From the NCBI RefSeq assembly GCF_021130785.1, contig NC_060215.1, positions 116,088,501 through 116,152,500 of the forward strand: 64,000 bases of DNA, in the 5' to 3' direction. The notes beneath the pieces are model-generated. The model saw only the letters and a list, made by a program, of their open reading frames with translations. It was not told the DNA's origin and did no database searches. Below, piece by piece: positions 13,601-25,152 of the stretch (position 1 is its first letter; the number at the start of each line of letters is the position of its first letter). The position numbers and the translations under genes are program-made. The DNA is from Homalodisca vitripennis (Eukaryota > Arthropoda > Insecta > Hemiptera > Cicadellidae).

Positions 13601-15779
13601 TTCTAAATGAACTGCGGTTGGACTAAAATCATTTTAAAGTGGAAGGACAAGCAAGGTGAGAATGGTTGAATTCCTCCATTTTGTGCATCTTCATTTCAAA
13701 GTGTTCATGTGGAAAAGTACTTCTGGTTTCACTTTAGTGTTTTGCTTTTCAAGCAACAAACATAAATCTAATGAGGGACACATACGAGATAGACAGACGT
13801 CAAGAGAAAATATATGAGAATTAATCAACGCAGTTCACACCAACAGTTGTTTGCGTTGATAATATGATAGTTTTGTATAATGTAGATGATACAATATCAC
13901 GCCATTCCATTCATGGCTGCAGCTCAGAGTGGTTCCTTTAGCCTTCATTTATCACTACTAATAACGGGTTATCATAGGAAAAGTTTTCAAAAATGTAGTC
14001 TTCAAGTATCCTAATAGACTAAAGGAGCTCAACTTAAAGGTAAAAGGAAATGAGAATCGAACCTTTAAAACGAAATTGGACTTTACCTAGACAAGTATGG
14101 CTGAGCAAGGACGTATACAGTGTACTACTAGACTAAGATACTAGTAGATATGTCCTACGCTCCAATGTCTACTTTGCTATATCGTAATTCAACTTTTAAC
14201 ACAGGGAATATTTTAAAACCCGGTATATTTGTAAAGTGATAAGGAATAAAATACACTAAATTTATTTTATCTGAGATCTCCTATGTATGCATTCCATTTG
14301 TAATGTATACTCCTATATTCCATAAGGCTAAAGATAAAATCCAATATAAAGTGAAATGAGGCAGAAAATGTATTTACTACACGGTTAAGAGGCTTTATGT
14401 GACTATAAAGTCCCTACCAATTATGTAAATCGTTCAAATATAGTGTACAACTTACAGGTTGGTTTTCGAACATATGGAGGTCATATTAAAAAAACACGAT
14501 TAATGTAATTTAATGTTATGATTAATATATTTTATTTACTGTCCGTTTTTTATGGATACCAAGTAGGTAGTTTTGACATGTAAATGTATGTATAAAAATG
14601 AGGCGATTATTGGAGGTGTCATAGAAAAAAGAAAAAAAGAAAGGGAGAAATGTAATGCTTTTTCAAAAAAATATTCTGTATAATTTTGAAGAAAATAAAA
14701 TTTTTTAAATGTCGCTACATTTACTGTGTAGTTCTGCCCATTGTCTATTAATATTTATCATCGTCCAATACCATATACAACGGTCTTAAACGTTACAAAT
14801 ATTTAAATATACAACTTTACATAGCTCAATCTAGTTAGCTCTCTGAGTTAAACAGTTGAATCAAAGCTAACTGGTCACAATAAAACTGAGCAGTCCCCGG
14901 AACAGATGTTTAGCATCTAATCAACAGCACTATTAATCATCAGAATACAACAGTCCAAACCGACAAAAGAATATTAAATAGAAATAAATCCATTACAGTT
15001 GTATAAATGCATGCCCTAGGGTGACGTAGCGTTGGGTGGGGGGGGGGAGGTTGTAGACCGAACTCTGTGTCAGGGGAAAGCACCGACCTCGCTCCCTGTG
15101 GTGGCTGGGAGAACAGTGGCTGGAGCCTCATACTCATTTCTACCCTCTTTTCCAATTTTCGGGATAGAAGGGAGATTAATGTGGCCATTCGCCACTCATC
15201 ACTAAGTGATCCATTGCAAATAAATTGTACAGGTCGTGTAAAATAGTTCTGGCCCGGGATAGCTTGGTTGTGACAGTTAAAGTCCTGTTAAAGTAAGATC
15301 CGAAAATCAGTGATAGTTTAAACGATGGTGTTATTGAGAAAAACATTACAGACAAACTGTGTCATATAAAAGATATTAAGTATTGCAAATTTTGGTGTTT
15401 GTATTATTAGCCGCACACAAACAAACACTCGGGCGCGCGCGCACTCACACACATATGTATAAATACAACATATTAAATAACATTTAACTAATGTACTATG
15501 TACTACTTATTCAAGCCAACATAGAAAATGAACATTGTAGAAATTAACCCAGTTACTACATATTGTATACATGCCTATTTGACATTATTCTCTTTCGAAT
15601 TAGATTCTCTAAAAATTTTGGTTAAAACGTTTGCGAGTTTATTACCCATTTAATGAAGATAACGTAATGTGTAGAAATGTGTGTTTTACAGATCTGGGAC
15701 GTATTTCATAAATTTTTCAGTTTATGTTACATAACATCCCATAAATTTAACAACTATCTTTACGTCATAAAATCATCAT
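10654..15779. other. Intergenic DNA, no gene recognised
   Basis: AT-rich throughout, with a GC-richer stretch at about 11960-12190 and a purine-rich block at about 12340-13650. Short open frames in the latter on both strands have no recognisable domain. A run of ten G residues occurs at 15038-15047. The region lies just upstream of the ftz promoter and may contain enhancers, but no sequence here proves that. Confidence 0.5.
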
Positions 15780-15930
15780 ATCTGCTTTATTTCCGTAATT
15801 TCCAGGAAAATCTGGTGGAATCGCTAGCCGTAGCTCGCTGAACTCAAAATAATGAAAAAGTTCATTATTTTGATGAGAGAAAACACCCGAGAAGTTTTTC
15901 GGGTTACTCGTAGGACACTCTGTATATATT
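15780..15930 (-). repeat. Repeat ending in an ACAGAGTGTCC-type terminus with internal palindrome
   Basis: Read on the minus strand the block starts TATACAGAGTGTCCTACGAG and continues through AACCCGAAAAACTTCTCGGG. ACAGGGTG-type starts also occur near 7086 and 19427. It contains a near-perfect palindrome at 15846-15871 (AAAATAATGAA and TTCATTATTTT around a 4-nt spacer). No coding capacity; likely a fragment of a transposable element. Confidence 0.4.
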
Positions 15931-16843
15931 TATAACATGTAAAAGTTTTCTAAACTAGAATCAAAGAATAATTCTTATTAAAAGAACAACATAGAGATAA
16001 AGCATAATATGAATAGTTTCAATGTTCTTTATTTTTAAACGTAAAAACTTTAATTTACATATATGACCTATATCACTGCTGTTATGCATTAGGCATAGAA
16101 TAAATAATAATTATAATTCATTATTAATAATATGTTTGGATAATATATGCATCATATAAAAGTCTTGCCTTGTTATTTTATCTATAGATAACACTTTTAG
16201 TGACTTGAGACTAAACCAATTGAGTTCTTGTTGCAGAACGTGTGTGTCTGTACCTTTATAAAAACTAGTTTTTGTTTACAAACCATTAGCCAGAACAAGT
16301 TTCAATTTGGCAAGGATATCAACTTTTACCAATATTACTTCAAGAACGAAAATATTAACGTTAATATAATACGTCATTATCAATGTCATTTTTTGCATCC
16401 ATTTTGTAACAAATAATTGCCGAAAGGATAGTGTGTCTTGGCTCTCGCTGCCTCCTCAATCGTTTGGCGTCAGTCAGCCACAAATTCATGGTATCGCATA
16501 TTCAAAGCGATTAGAAGCGTAAAACATTGAAATGTACAAGTATAACAGTTAAATAAGACATTTTATTTGTTACTCGCAGGAGCTCGTTATACAGATTGCT
16601 AAATTACACTACGATTATTCACGTGGGGATAACCAACATTGACAGTGTTTTACTGATTCTACCATTTTATTTTAATTTGTGTTACAATTTGCCATATCTT
16701 TGACGTCTATTTAGAGAAGAACCAGTGCAATTAAACTCAAGCGTATGTTAAATATATTAATCATCGTACTATAAGTAGCTGTTCTTGCCAAAACAAATTT
16801 GCTCATGGGCTTCGTGTCTCTATAGGGTTACCGAGGGGTCTCA

Positions 16844-17300
16844 TTCATCTAATTTCAGACCCATTAAGTCCAGGGGTAGATACTAGTGGAGGAGGGGGGC
16901 AGGACAGGTTAATCGCTCTATGATCAACACAGTAAACCTCAACACAAATATATTTCGTCTCGGAAGATTTCAACATAAAGGGTATTGCGAAGTTCAAACA
17001 GGGGTAGAGTGAAGCGACCGCGAAGCGAGGCGAGGACGGCGGGCGGCGAGCGAGGGGTGGCAGATGTGTGCCAGGGGCGAACGTCCCTCCCACTCCCCGC
17101 GCCCGAGCCACGGCCATAAACCACTGAAAACCGGGGATACAATGAACGGAGAACTATAGTTGCAATGTTTGTCGAAACGTTCAATGGGACTCGGCCCCCT
17201 CCCCTCGCAGACGACCGGGGGTGCAATGACACACTTTCCGAGGGTGGAGGGGATTTCGACATTTTCCTGATACGCACAAATCATTTTCGTCGTGAAACTC
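16844..17300. promoter_or_regulatory. CpG-rich promoter-proximal region of ftz
   Basis: Base composition changes abruptly here, with many CG dinucleotides especially at 17010-17110, in contrast to the AT-rich flank. It directly precedes the GATA cluster, initiator and ATG of ftz. Long open frames on the minus strand (16939-17277 and 16994-17284) are by-products of the GC content and show no domain. A promoter-proximal control region is the simplest reading. Confidence 0.5.
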
Positions 17301-17330
17301 GGCCAGAAGGCCGCTACCAGACCGGTCTGC

Positions 17331-17392
17331 TTATCAGAGTGATAACAGATGAGTTATTGTTGTCTTATCAACTCGTCCAGTGATTGTTATCA
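17331..17392. promoter_or_regulatory. Cluster of four GATA-type sites upstream of ftz
   Basis: TTATCA occurs at 17331-17336, TGATAA at 17340-17345, and TTATCA again at 17365-17370 and 17387-17392. The first two form a perfect inverted repeat TTATCA-GAG-TGATAA. All four lie within 62 bp and end about 25 bp upstream of the predicted start site. GATA factors bind WGATAR, so all four fit. Density and position suggest a proximal control element; occupancy is not shown. Confidence 0.45.
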
Positions 17393-17410
17393 GTGGTTGT
17401 GTCCGCCGAA

Positions 17411-17420
17411 CAGTTCAGTC
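17411..17420 (+). promoter_or_regulatory. ftz: Predicted ftz initiator (TCAGTC)
   Basis: TTCAGTC at 17414-17420 matches the arthropod initiator consensus TCAGTY with the start-site A at 17417, giving a 5' leader of 119 nt. No TATA box lies 25-35 bp upstream and no clear downstream promoter element is seen at +28, so the call rests on the initiator and its position. Confidence 0.4.
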
Positions 17421-17467
17421 TGCTGACGTGAAGTGAAGTCGTGCCTAGTAATTGTCGACCAAGTAAT

Positions 17468-17491
17468 ATGTTCTCGTGTTGTTTCTTCTAG
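17468..17491 (+). promoter_or_regulatory. Upstream ORF of 7 codons in the ftz leader
   Basis: ATG at 17468 opens a 7-codon frame (MFSCCFF) ending at TAG 17489-17491, 44 nt before the ftz ATG. If transcription starts near 17417 the uORF is in the mRNA and could reduce or gate initiation at ftz. It has no value if the real start lies downstream of 17468. Confidence 0.35.
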
Positions 17492-17535
17492 TGCTTATTT
17501 TATTTGTTATCGTTTGAAATTTAATTCTACGTAAT

Positions 17536-18319
17536 ATGAGTGCGTCTTCGACTTACTTCAATAACCAGCCCATGAGGGGGCCGGAGGGTATGGAACAGTT
17601 CTCGAACCCTTACTGGAACGATCATTACAACCATCTTTACCACCAGTACCAGAATCATCTGTACCAGGCACCGCATGGTGTATTCGATCCGAGGGAAGAA
17701 ATGGAGAAAGAGGAACCGTTCGTGTGCAAGAGGCTTTCGGAGTACGAGAAAATGAACATAAAGATGGAAAGTGAAGATTCCTTGAGTTGTGAAGACCAGA
17801 GACATTCCCATTGCGAAAAGACCGGTGAAGGTATGTTTGCCAATAACCATACGAGATTCTACAATGAAATGCATCTGACCCATCCCCACGCGTTCGAGAG
17901 CACGATGATTTCACATGAGCACCCTTATTTCGACCAGATGAAGTTGGAGATGGAAAAATCCAGACTGCCCCCCTTTCAGCATCCTCACTTCGAAAAATTT
18001 GCGATCGAGGAGAGGAACCCATCGAGTTCTCCAAAAACTGTAATACAAGAAGAGTACCTCGACTACCCCAGACTGACCGAGGGTTCACCGAGTCTAAGTC
18101 ATTTCACGCAGGAGGAACAGGCTCCCAAATTTGTCGAGGGTCACACCCGCCCTCCCGCCTTCGCCCAACATCACCTGCGCAACTTATACTCCGTAGACAA
18201 CAACAATGGGGGCACCGTCAAGACACCTGTAGAGACCGTTAAGAATGGTCTACCTGAAGACGCTCGGCTCGTCGAGGACACCCGAATCTTCCCCTGGATG
18301 AAGTCATCCTTCCATAAAG
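17536..18319 (+). CDS. ftz: fushi tarazu, exon 1 (N-terminal part, FPWM motif)
   Basis: This exon encodes residues 1-261 plus the first base of codon 262 of a Hox-class transcription factor acting in the nucleus. The ATG at 17536 has A at -3, and an in-frame TGA at 17515-17517 excludes an upstream start. The N-terminus MSASSTYF resembles the SSYF motif shared by Hox proteins. It is followed by a His/Tyr-rich stretch (residues about 30-45), an acidic region, and low-complexity sequence rich in His, Pro and Glu. A hexapeptide core FPWMK is at residues 252-256, where most Hox proteins have YPWM, the contact for Extradenticle/PBX. LRNLY at 214-218 only resembles the LXXLL box with which fly Ftz contacts FTZ-F1; the final Leu is missing. 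The exon ends at AAG|GTACGG, a usable donor at 18320. Assignment to ftz rests mainly on the homeodomain in exon 2. Antp, Scr or another Hox gene is less likely because their N-termini and hexapeptides differ. In flies ftz is a pair-rule segmentation gene; the role in this species is not known from sequence. Confidence 0.85.
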
Positions 18320-18426
18320 GTACGGTTCAGAATCTTTCAAATTTATTTTGACATATTCACGTTTCATATATATTATCACACTGGTTAATATTTATTACCT
18401 CATTTCATTTCATAAATTTTTTATAC

Positions 18427-18500
18427 AACTTCGTCAGACCTAGGCCCCTGTATAAATATATGATGAAATGTGCACAATAAGCCTAAGGTCAGACGAGGTT
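18427..18500. repeat. 74-nt hairpin in the ftz intron
   Basis: The left arm AACTTCGTCAGACCTAGGC pairs with the right arm GCCTAAGGTCAGACGAGGTT, with one A/A mismatch, one G-U pair and one bulged base, around a 34-nt loop. It begins 107 bp after the exon 1 donor. Stem length and symmetry fit either a very short MITE or a precursor-like RNA hairpin. No known microRNA was recognised in either arm. Confidence 0.55.
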
Positions 18501-18585
18501 AATTTAATAAAACGTCTCATTTTAGATTATGTTAATATTTATTTAGCTTTCACTTCATTTCATTATTCGTATTCATATAACTTAA

Positions 18586-18624
18586 AAACCAACGGAATAA
18601 TGGCCATATTTTGACCGTTGGTTT
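18586..18624. repeat. Second small hairpin in the ftz intron
   Basis: AAACCAACGG at 18586-18595 is the exact reverse complement of CCGTTGGTTT at 18615-18624, with 19 nt between them that include the palindrome TGGCCA. It follows the 74-nt hairpin by 86 bp. Confidence 0.5.
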
Positions 18625-19424
18625 CTTACAGCGTTGAAAGTTGATGTAATATTACAAGTTCTGACACAAATATTACAAACCTGACATTGTTATAATGAAT
18701 TTAACAACTAATATCCAAGTTAAACACGTTGAAAATATTTTAGGAATATAGTGATTATCTTAGGTATACTGACATATAACTAAGGTTAGTATGTTTATTG
18801 CTTGTTGCTTCAAATGATGAATAACTCTGAATGTCGTATTATGGTGCTCCTGTGCGTAAAAGCATTAGCTTAAAGCTTTCCTCATTTACGAGACTAAATA
18901 TTGATCGTATAAGATTTATAAAATTGTTTTGAAATACGTTGTAATATAATTTGCATTTACTTCTACCAGTTTTAAATATCTCTACTAGATTATAAAGATT
19001 TGTGGATGGGGAGGGAGCGACCCAAATATTTTCGTAATTATAAAATGTGTCAGTTGACACACCAAATTTAAAGCGTTGATGAGAAAACCCAACACCAATC
19101 AATAAGCCTAAATTCTTCTTGCACTATTTTAATAAGTAGTCAATTTACTAAGACATTACTTTATCATAACTACAGATAGATAAATGGTATTTTACATAAT
19201 ACTACTCAACAAATTCTTGTATTGGTGATTATTTTTTATTATCATAGTCTCTTGTTTCATATGTAAGGTATTACGTAATAAGGCATTCAATTAAAAGGTT
19301 ATAATTATAAGGGGGGCACAGATAAAGTGGTTAGCATTTAAAATTTCTGAATTGCCCCAACTGAGGAGACATTTTTTAGAGGAGTAAGAAACGTGTGTAC
19401 TGTTACAGCTAATCCAAATGCATA

Positions 19425-19990
19425 TACAGGGTGTTTATGAACTCTCTTGAAATATTTTGGAGAGACAAACAAAAAAACAATACAAACATAGGTCAGAAAC
19501 GCGTAGCGTGTAGTCTGTCTTTATGCATGTGTTTATTATTTATTGTTTATTATTTTATTTCAGAAAGCAGTGAACATGAAAAAATTCTCAAATTTGGCAC
19601 AGTTGTTTTTTGCAGTCTCGGATCAAGAGAAAACGTTATATTATATGTTTATCACGTTTGAAGATGGCGGGCGTTTGCAGTTGTTAAATCAGAATACCGT
19701 AAAACCATTAATTATAATCAATAGTATACAGAATAATAAAAAATCTAATATAATCTAAATTTAATTAAAAAATGTTGACACCTAAAACATAAAAATCACA
19801 AAAAAATAATGTTGATATAAGCTTTTAAATGTGTTGTGATGCACAGAAAAATTGTCATTGTTTACATTTTTAGGCCACCATTACCCAAGTTTAAATGTTC
19901 ACAATCTTATTAGTTTATACGGTGCTAATCTTTTAAAACTTCAATCGCCCCCAACTTGAAACGTGGTATAATAACATGATATAAAATTTG
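19425..19990. repeat. Dispersed repeat family B, copy 1, with terminal inverted repeats
   Basis: An ACAGGGTGTTTATGA start leads into GAAATATTTT, then AACATAGGTCAGAAACGC and CTCAAATTTGGCA, then ATCAAGAG, in the same order as at 22972-23156. Sequence around 19655-19680 (CACGTTTGAAGATGGCGGGCG) is roughly the reverse complement of that at 19955-19980 (CGCCCCCAACTTGAAACGTG), so the right part is a foldback. The open frames at 19431-19661 and 19543-19758 lie in the repeat and have no recognisable domain. Confidence 0.55.
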
Positions 19991-19999
19991 CTCTTTGTT

Positions 20000-22590
20000 T
20001 GAGGCTGTAAAAACTTTTTAATAGCTAGAAAAAGATAATCGCTTTCTGTATTGTAAGTGGGAGTAGAGGTAAAAATATACATACTTTATATGTGGATTTT
20101 ATTTAGGTTTTTAGTTACATAGTAAATGATAACCTTCACAGTTGCCTGTGGCGTTTAAAATTTCATAATTTGGCATAGTTCTATAACCCATGCAGTTATT
20201 TTGTGAATAAAATAGAACTATTTCATAAAACAAGTAGTAATTATTCGTTGATTTAAATTATAAAGTATGGGGCACATCGTAAAATAACGGACATATAGTA
20301 ACGAAAAGGTAGCGCATAGACGGACGGACAGACAGACAACCCTTTTGGTACAACAGTCAATAGAGCTCTAGGGCCTAGTAGGGCATCCTATTAAGAGTTA
20401 TCGCACAAGCGGACAGGCAACGGCATGATTTCAAAAAGGTTATAATCTAAAAATGAACCATAAAATACACGGACTTATAAATATAATCTCCGGAAAATTT
20501 TGTCTTTGAAAACCCAGAAATGTCAACAGTAACGCGTAGGACTAAACGTTTGAAACTGCGCAGTACAAAATTTTTATTAATCAGATCTTAGCAAGAATGT
20601 TATTTTCGTTCGGCGAAACGTGCTCTGCAATAAATATTATAACAATTTTCCACAGTTTAAAAAGGTGTCGCAAAAATCTCAAATATTCGGAACACATGAT
20701 ACTTTAAGAACAATGGCGGCACATGCTTGATAATTGGTAAACAGTGTATATAAAGACCTAAATAGGACAAAATCTTGAACGTGAATCTCATGAGGAGAAA
20801 CGTCGTGAATAAAACACACGCTGAAATCAGCTAATCCTTCCTGCCTATAAGTATAGGTTATAGGACCTGTTGGAGTTTATGTAGATACCGGATACCGCAT
20901 ATTTATGTGATGTCACATGGTTGCTTATACATCGGATCTTACCTAAGCCTCATTTTGTAAGTCCAGGCCTAATAACAAAGCATCCTAAGAACCTCTATGT
21001 CGATGTCTTCTCAAGCATCCATGACATCTTTGTGTTCAAGACCAATGATTTCCACGTAAAATCTCAGAATCATCCTAATTTAGAACTATAAATACTTATC
21101 TAAATCGTGAACATTCTCAAACAGCCGTGATATAGATAGAATCAATTCCCATGCCGCTTTCTACACTCTCTTGCTAAACCATATTAAGATAATACTCTAT
21201 AATTGGTACTGCTGCGAGAAGATAATTTTGTCGAATTGTCGCCGTAAGGGGTATTCCTACTGCTTGAATTCTCGAAAAAGAGCAATAATTAATTGGAGGA
21301 ATTGTATACTCGTTAATAACATTATTTTATTATTAGTTTCTAGTGGATACGGGATTCTAACTTCAAAGAATTCTTCCGTCTGGCTTCAAAAAAAGAAAAA
21401 GATTCTAATTATAATGTTAGATATTTTAGGACTTTTGCACTAAGAGTCTCTAAACTTTACAATATACTGTTTAATCTTCTGGTTAAGTTTACGTTTACTC
21501 ATGTTCATGGAAATAAATGTCTTTTGAATAGTTTTTCTACAAAGTGTTACAGCCTAGAATCTCTATGTAAATCTGCATGGTTAGATAATAGAGGCAGATT
21601 AAATAAAGATTCACTTACATCACGCAGGTGCAGTAGGCATACGGTGCACTAAGTGATCCTCGAATGTCCAAATACGAGAATGGCACCCTTCGTTAGTGCA
21701 ACTGAATCTCCTCCTGGACCTAATATTTATTGAGACCTTATATATTTATGAAGAAATACTAATTTATTGCCATTAATTAGAACGTCAACGTTAGAAGTAG
21801 GTTGAGTAGTCTTGTATGCTTTATAAAAAACAAACAACTACCAATACACAAAGAGAGTAAAAGTAAACTTGTTCCAGACTTTTTATAAAGCTCCTAAACT
21901 GTTTGAAATATTTACATTGTGCGAATCTTTCATGGAACTCGTTAAAAATTTAACTGAAAGTAATAAAACTATTCGTTTGTGAGTTACTTCTAAATTTAAA
22001 AAAGTTTTCGTCGGCTTACATGGCCGGTGTAATACCTAACTTCTTCGTTTTGAGATTCGTGCCAAAGCAGTATTACCATCGCAACACAACTTTTTTACAT
22101 TTCGAGCCCCCTGTAAATCCCCAGCCCATGTTCAGACGAGACGAGATCTTGAAAACCTCTTTCGTATAAATCAATTTTAGTTTTAAACGTTAGTCATAAT
22201 TACAGATGGTAATCTTTAGACCATACAATGTTAGTGATTCTCATTTACTTCTCGTCCATGAATACTCCTTTTGGGTTTCTCCTTAAAATCGCTAGCAGCG
22301 CATTTCCGCAGACTGATAAAAAGTTTAATCGACACTACCCACTAGCCAAAACTGATTTGGGAATATACAATCGCGTATTTATGACGTATTGAAACAACGA
22401 AGTTCTTTTACAGGTAAATTGGTTACAGGTTCACATCCTATCAACTTTTGAAATACAGATTGAATAATACTGAAAACCGTAATAAATTTCTGGTGATTCA
22501 TTGGAGACGACCTCAGGCAAGAAGGTTTACGTGACCCCAATAAGTTCAATACGAGGACCCCAGCCCACAAAACAATAAACCAGCCCAGCT
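20000..22590 (+). other. Intronic AT-rich DNA
   Basis: No gene. A GGACGGACAGACAGAC stretch near 20320-20337 resembles the segment that accompanies the dispersed GCTAACGCTCAGC repeat at 42.7 and 44.1 kb. A 90-residue frame at 21171-21443 has no recognisable domain. Confidence 0.45.
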
Positions 22591-22609
22591 CATTTAACTA
22601 TAGCGATAT

Positions 22610-22810
22610 TACTGATACTGTAATGGCTCAATCCGATGTGAACTTGAGATAAGGAGAGATAAGCGCTCTCTCAATCAACTGGTTGCTCAATCGCTGCTCT
22701 ATCTAGGTCAGGATAACTGCCCATAAGTGACATCCGGTCTAGAGACAATAGTGGACATAATTATTGTTTGATAACTAGGGAGAACACAGTTCTCAATGAT
22801 TTGCACCCGA
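22610..22810. promoter_or_regulatory. Intronic candidate control region with GATA motifs
   Basis: This stretch is less AT-rich than its flanks and contains AGATAAGG, AGATAAGC, GGATAACT and TTGATAAC, all GATA-type, plus repeated CAATC elements. There is no coding signal. Regulatory function is inferred from motif density only. Confidence 0.25.
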
Positions 22811-22929
22811 GTTATTGTTGTAGGGCACAAAACTAATATTGCTTGAGTTATTATTCATATTATTTCATTTAAGTATAATTTAAAGACCATTTTTTACACC
22901 ATCTGTAAAATATAAACTTCTGAATTTCT

Positions 22930-23250
22930 ATTAGAGCCTTGTAAGTTTTACAGGTTGCTCGCATACTATCTGGAAATATTTTAGAAATTTTTTCTTCGTG
23001 GCAAGACAAAAAAATGCAATATAAACATGGGTCAGAAATGCTTAATTTACCGTATATATGTTTTTGTTTTTGGTTTTTATTTCTTAATCTAGTAAAGATA
23101 AACACTCAAATTTGGCAGTCTAAAATCAAGAGCAAATAAAATAATATATTATCATACCACTTTTTAACCTGACGATTGAAGTTTTTAAACTTAACACCTT
23201 AAAAATTATAAAGATTGTGTAAATTGTTTACACGTATGCATATTGCATTC
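22930..23250. repeat. Dispersed repeat family B, copy 2
   Basis: Shares GAAATATTTT, AACATGGGTCAGAAATGC, CTCAAATTTGGCA and ATCAAGAG with copy 1 at 19425-19990, in the same order. Its 23170-23215 segment (ACGATTGAAGTTTTTAAAC then AAAGATTGT) is the reverse complement of the 19920-19970 segment of copy 1. Confidence 0.5.
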
Positions 23251-23597
23251 ATTATAACAATATTTTGTCTTGAAACGAAGAATAAATTCTCAAACTCTTA
23301 CCGGACATTTCGTTTACTGAAACTTATAAAATGAATGGAGATGATACCATTAAAAATGTGATAAATAATAACGTTTTCAATCTTCGTATTAATTTGACTA
23401 TATTGTTTAGCAACCCCCTATTTATGCAGTAAAGTATTAAACATAAATGAGTTATTATAAATTGAAAATATATTTTTCTTTATTTTCGTTATTTTGAAGT
23501 ATTTCGAGGATGTTTAAAAAAGAGTGCTAATTACTATTATTATGAGTGTATACGTATGTTTTGGACATGCATGCTAGTTTAATGTGCTCAAATATTA

Positions 23598-24066
23598 ACA
23601 GCCGGCTGTCATGGGCTTACTCCTATAATCACCATGTTAAATCTTATCGACCATTTACACCTTATTTTTCATCGTGCGTTTATGGGAGATGTATTATTTA
23701 AAGATATAACTTATTTGCATCCTATCGAATTTTAGTTTTGTCGATAATCTTATAAGTTAATAAGAAAAAAGTAAAAAAAATATTATTGAGCTATATTCTT
23801 TAAATAAAATTTATTATTCACTTTTACAGTAAAGGGTAGTTATATAATATAAATGATATAAATAAATATAAAATCAATATGATGTAAAACTATAATCATA
23901 ATCTATAATCTATAAACTATAATCACGATTATATAATATAAATATTATATAATTATATTACACAAATATTAATTACTGAAAAATTTTGTATCTCGATCGT
24001 AAAAGTGCATAAGGTTTAACATTGTTCTTAAGGGAAAAACTCAAGGTAGTATCACTACAGCCGGCC
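23598..24066. mobile_element. MITE-like element with terminal inverted repeats, family M, copy 1
   Basis: The left end AGCCGGCTGTCATGGGCTTAC and the right end ending in ACTACAGCCGGC form imperfect inverted repeats. Inside them, ACCATGTTAAATCTTA on the left answers TAAGGTTTAACATTGTT on the right. The sequence TTATGGGAGATGT, TTTAAAGATATAAC and GCATCC matches family members at 51070-51425 and 55033-55130. The middle (about 23830-23960) is a run of AT-rich near-tandem sequence. No protein is encoded, so it would be non-autonomous. Confidence 0.6.
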
Positions 24067-24302
24067 CAAGGAAATAATAACATAAACACTCATAATTTAT
24101 TGATCAGTACATCCCTTAATTTCCCTAACCACTCACTAATCTATGGTTTAAGTATCAACAGACGTCAATAATGAAAAAGATGTCAGATCATATCACGTGA
24201 GTTATGAACAAACTATAAATAACTAAAATCCACAAAAATGAACATGTGTATTATTGAAACACAAGAAGTGGATCTTCATTCACAGAAATAAGCTACCGCA
24301 GC

Positions 24303-24510
24303 GTGCCGGCTCGTCATAATTACAAACAGCTGTTTATTGATCAGCTGATGTCTGTCAGGTGTGACGTCACGGCATCAGCTGGCCACTTGTTCGTTAACCG
24401 GGCCGTGCCGTGTCACTCTATTAGTGACGGCTCGGCGATCAGTAAACCAGCCGATATTTCTAACCAACTGTTAAACTGGCCTGATGGAGGAGATATAGAC
24501 GTCAGTCGTA
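24303..24510. promoter_or_regulatory. Intronic E-box/CRE cluster
   Basis: Within 63 bp there are E-boxes CAGCTG at 24327-24332, 24342-24347 and 24376-24381, CAGGTG at 24356-24361 and CACTTG at 24384-24389. A perfect cAMP-response palindrome TGACGTCA lies at 24362-24369. The block is GC-rich against an AT-rich intron. Repeated GTGAC and CGGC elements continue to about 24450. bHLH and bZIP factors bind such sites; a ftz or neighbouring Hox enhancer is a reasonable inference. The overlapping 115-codon open frame has a non-ATG start and no domain. Confidence 0.45.
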
Positions 24511-25152
24511 AAGGACAATATTTCAAAGCATGTAGTTCAATTAGGTTAGACCTTTTTCTAGATAGAGACGGGACAATGATATACCTTTTTCTTTTCTTGC
24601 CGATATTACTGATAACAGTCTATGCAAGAATCTTATCTAACAAACTATGAACTGGGACAGGAAATGATAAAGTTTTTTCTGCATATTGCAGTAGGTACTG
24701 ACCGTATCGTAAGTTCAAAGCTATGTTTTACTGAGATGATAACAAAATATCTTTCGTTCACAAAAAACCCCAAGGCGGCTTTGTATAACAGATACCGGAC
24801 GTTAGTGCTAGAAACTCGATGTTAAACAGCAATGTGCTTGGTACGTATGATTACTGAAGAAATAAATTATTCCAATTATTCCTTGTCATCGATCTGATAA
24901 GATATAGTTCCCTTTTCAATAAGGAAAACTGTATATATCTTCTGAAAGTATATTAAACTGAATCACTTAGTCATTCATTGTAATCATATAAGTGTTAATA
25001 TATACTAACACAACACATAGTCATATTAACCTAATGTAGATTCGTTTCCGTAATAGCTCCTTGGATTTTGAGTCGTACCTTTCTATTATGGATACTTACA
25101 AAGACATAATGTTTAGACCGATTTATTACTTACGTACTTACAGCTTCAATCA

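Noticed and set aside
16939..17284. Minus-strand frames of about 100 codons upstream of ftz
   Set aside because: They overlap each other in different phases in CpG-rich DNA and have no recognisable domain; best explained as composition.
17527..18088. Long minus-strand open frames opposite ftz exon 1 (up to 176 codons)
   Set aside because: Antisense shadows of a GC-richer coding exon; no domain or start context.
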